NCBI RefSeq assembly: GCF_030250645.1
Contig: NZ_JASSVS010000006.1
Span: forward strand, 1 to 64,000
Source: Marinobacter azerbaijanicus
GTDB taxonomy: Bacteria; Pseudomonadota; Gammaproteobacteria; Pseudomonadales; Oleiphilaceae
Direction of reading: 5' to 3'
Length of the DNA stretch: 64,000 nt
The position numbers and the translations under genes were made by a program. The notes beneath the pieces were generated by a model. It was not told the DNA's origin. It saw only the letters and a list, made by a program, of their open reading frames with translations, and searched no databases. Position 1 is the stretch's first letter; each line of letters opens with the position of its first letter. This document shows positions 62,174 through 64,000 of the stretch, in pieces.

Positions 62174-64000
62174 TCAGAATGAGTAGGAAACACTTGCACT
62201 CACAAAATCACGGTCGGTCAACTCGTTATACGGCTTGCCACCGAAAAAGTTTGTATAACCGATATTACCGGTTATGCGGTTCTGGTAAACAGCCTGCAGT
62301 GAGAGACCAATGGCCTTGTTACCTTCATTGAAGTTACCACCTGGCTGCGGCGCGTAACCCTGGACGTCATGACTCCAGGCCAACTGGGGTGACAGGTTGA
62401 TGCCTGCAATCGCACTGGGATAGTCCCACACCAGACGGGTACGGTAGCCCCACGAGAAGGACGTGGTAAAGCCTTCGTTGTTACAGTAATTGGTGTTGAT
62501 GTTGGCGCCAGCCGCACAGAAATCACCGGTGAAATTGGAGCCTTCGACCGGCAGCGTGCCAATACCGAAGGTACCGGAGCGACCATAACGGGCTTCGTCT
62601 TCATCGGGAAGGTCGTGCACGTAGGTAGCACCAAATTCCGTGATCAGGGACAGACGGCTTGCGCCCATGACCTGGTCGAAGAACTTGATCAGCGTGAACT
62701 GGGCCTGGGATACGTTAAACCTGTCGTAGCCGTCAACTGGCTTGCCGGCCAGGTTCGCACCCGGATTCTCTTCAAGGCGCTGCGCTTCCAGCTTACTGAG
62801 GGTCTCGCCGTTCGGGCCACGCTGCTGCAGGCCGCCGAAGATCAGCTCAAATGCGTTCCACTGAAGCGGCATATTGTCCCGGAAGCTGTATTCCGCACCC
62901 AGAGACCAGCCACCCGGAGTGGTGGTATTGATACTGATACCGTAGAGGTTGATGTTCTCCGGATACTCGATGAAGTAGCTGGGGAACGATGAAAACGGCT
63001 CGTTCGGATCGTTCTGCTGAGTGCCACTCGGTGAGGAGGGGTTGTTCACCAGGCCGCTGACGTAAGGCAGGCGGCTGTTGTACTTGATGTAGTAGAAACC
63101 GATTTCCGAATTGTTCAGTTCCGGCACGAACCAGCGCATAGCGACACCGAACTGGTCTTTGGAATCTGCCTCCTCGTCTGCCAGGCGTGGTGCCACGAAA
63201 CCCTGGGCGAGGGCCTGTGAATCCGGCAAAGTACCTGCCAGCAATACCGGGCCACAGCCGTCTGCGGCGAAGTCATTGGTGGAGAAGAAGGTACCACAGT
63301 CATCAGGACGCACCGGCTCCCAGTCTGCCTGGACGAAGGCTTCAACGGTCACGTTCTCGGTAAGACCCACGGAGGTGTAGAACATCTCAACGGGCAGCAG
63401 CGCGTCTTTCAGCTCTGAGCCTGGAGCCCGGAAAGCCTGTACATCGATAGGGTTGATGGTGTTTATGCCGCCCTGAATGAACGTGCTCTCACCCCAGCTC
63501 AGCACCTGTTTGCCATAACGCAGACTCACCGGCGTGTTGCCGAGCCACCAGTCAGAGAAAACGTAGGCGTCAAGAATTTCGCCGCCGGAGGCATTGTCTT
63601 TGGCCTGTTCATTCAGTTCACGGCGCTGACCGACCGGGTCCACCGCCCTGTTCTCGTCTTTCAGCTCGAAGTCATACCAGTAGCGGCCGCGGGTAAAGGC
63701 TCCCACACGGTCAAGGTAATCGCCGCCAACGTTGTAGTTCAGGAACAACGAGGTGTTGCCCTTTACGATCTTGGAAACGGTATCCCCTTTTTCGAAGTTG
63801 AGGTTACCGTCGTCGTAGTTATTGGTGGAGGCGCCGATGTTTTCCATTGACCCGCCGGGGGCATATTCCGGGCCGAGGTTGCCCTGGGCAATCAGCCTTC
63901 TGTCGCGGTCCTGAGTCCGCCAGGTGGCGCCAGCTGACAACGTGGTGTCTAAAGAGGCTTCCACATCCCCCACATAAAACGAATAGGCTGCTGCCTGCCC
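62174..64000 (-). CDS. DUF1302 outer-membrane barrel protein (5' end beyond the window)
   Basis: About 608 residues are visible; the frame is open to base 64000 and the product there reads GQAAAYSFYVGDVEASLD, which looks like the end of a signal peptide, so the start codon lies to the right. The GTG at 63973 is not the true start. SLDTTLSAGATWRTQDRDRR, DAYVFSDWWLGNTPVSLRYG and the C-terminal VSASVSYSF with terminal Phe fit the DUF1302 family of large outer-membrane proteins. Followed by the DUF1329 gene after 33 bp. Confidence 0.9.
   Translation of the reverse strand, partial: GQAAAYSFYVGDVEASLDTTLSAGATWRTQDRDRRLIAQGNLGPEYAPGGSMENIGASTNNYDDGNLNFEKGDTVSKIVKGNTSLFLNYNVGGDYLDRVGAFTRGRYWYDFELKDENRAVDPVGQRRELNEQAKDNASGGEILDAYVFSDWWLGNTPVSLRYGKQVLSWGESTFIQGGINTINPIDVQAFRAPGSELKDALLPVEMFYTSVGLTENVTVEAFVQADWEPVRPDDCGTFFSTNDFAADGCGPVLLAGTLPDSQALAQGFVAPRLADEEADSKDQFGVAMRWFVPELNNSEIGFYYIKYNSRLPYVSGLVNNPSSPSGTQQNDPNEPFSSFPSYFIEYPENINLYGISINTTTPGGWSLGAEYSFRDNMPLQWNAFELIFGGLQQRGPNGETLSKLEAQRLEENPGANLAGKPVDGYDRFNVSQAQFTLIKFFDQVMGASRLSLITEFGATYVHDLPDEDEARYGRSGTFGIGTLPVEGSNFTGDFCAAGANINTNYCNNEGFTTSFSWGYRTRLVWDYPSAIAGINLSPQLAWSHDVQGYAPQPGGNFNEGNKAIGLSLQAVYQNRITGNIGYTNFFGGKPYNELTDRDFVSASVSYSF

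Overview
The window looks like chromosome from a marine gammaproteobacterium, most probably Marinobacter or a close relative. This is inferred from the pilB-pilC-pilD-coaE order, the YfaZ, Bax and DUF1302/DUF1329 genes, and the repeat types; no marker gene such as rRNA is present. No rRNA, tRNA, CRISPR array or complete classical insertion sequence was seen.

Region 1 (about 0.2-22.6 kb, all minus strand) is one long surface-polysaccharide cluster. In transcription order it encodes a Wzi-like outer-membrane protein, a very long SLBB export protein, Wzz, RmlB, RmlD, RmlA, RmlC, a dTDP-Fuc4NAc branch (WecF, a hexapeptide acetyltransferase, WecE), a sulfotransferase, a Wzx flippase, several glycosyltransferases, a Wzy-like membrane protein and a WecA-like initiating transferase. 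The first gene carries a perfect ops (RfaH recruitment) sequence inside its signal-peptide codons, and an rfaH gene lies just upstream. The cluster is therefore probably under RfaH antitermination.

Region 2 (22.9-35.4 kb) is an accessory stretch of short modules: rfaH with an XRE regulator and hipA; vapBC; an orphan type VI secretion island (vgrG, DUF4123 chaperone, VasX-like effector, DUF6708 putative immunity); a REP-associated tyrosine transposase (RAYT); cysQ; and brnA with a brnT killed by an amber codon. Seven co-oriented copies of one palindromic repeat (here REP-A, arms GGGGTCAGACCCC / GGGGTCTGACCCC) sit at the borders of these modules, one copy per border. The brn module is also bracketed by a 73-bp direct duplication of the old cysQ/MBL intergenic region. 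This REP-punctuated arrangement is the most unusual feature of the window.

Region 3 (35.4-43.4 kb) has an MBL-fold nuclease, then a minus-strand operon reading pilA, a GT-C membrane glycosyltransferase, a polyprenyl-phosphate GT2, a GT4 and two GT2s. It is probably a type IV pilin glycosylation locus, with a sigma-54 promoter upstream of pilA.

Region 4 (43.6-57.9 kb, plus strand) has pilB, pilC, pilD, coaE, an outer-membrane-like protein, trmO, a hybrid histidine kinase, yacG, yfaZ, a large lipoprotein, bax and a PlsC-like acyltransferase. A second palindromic repeat (here REP-B, TTGTCGGATTAcg...AATCCGACCTAC) lies between pilC and pilD, between pilD and coaE, at the rfaH 3' end and inside rmlB. 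A large three-way-junction repeat lies before trmO.

Region 5 (57.9-64 kb, minus strand) has a MalT-like LuxR regulator, a strong terminator, and a DUF1302-DUF1329 pair whose first gene runs off the window.
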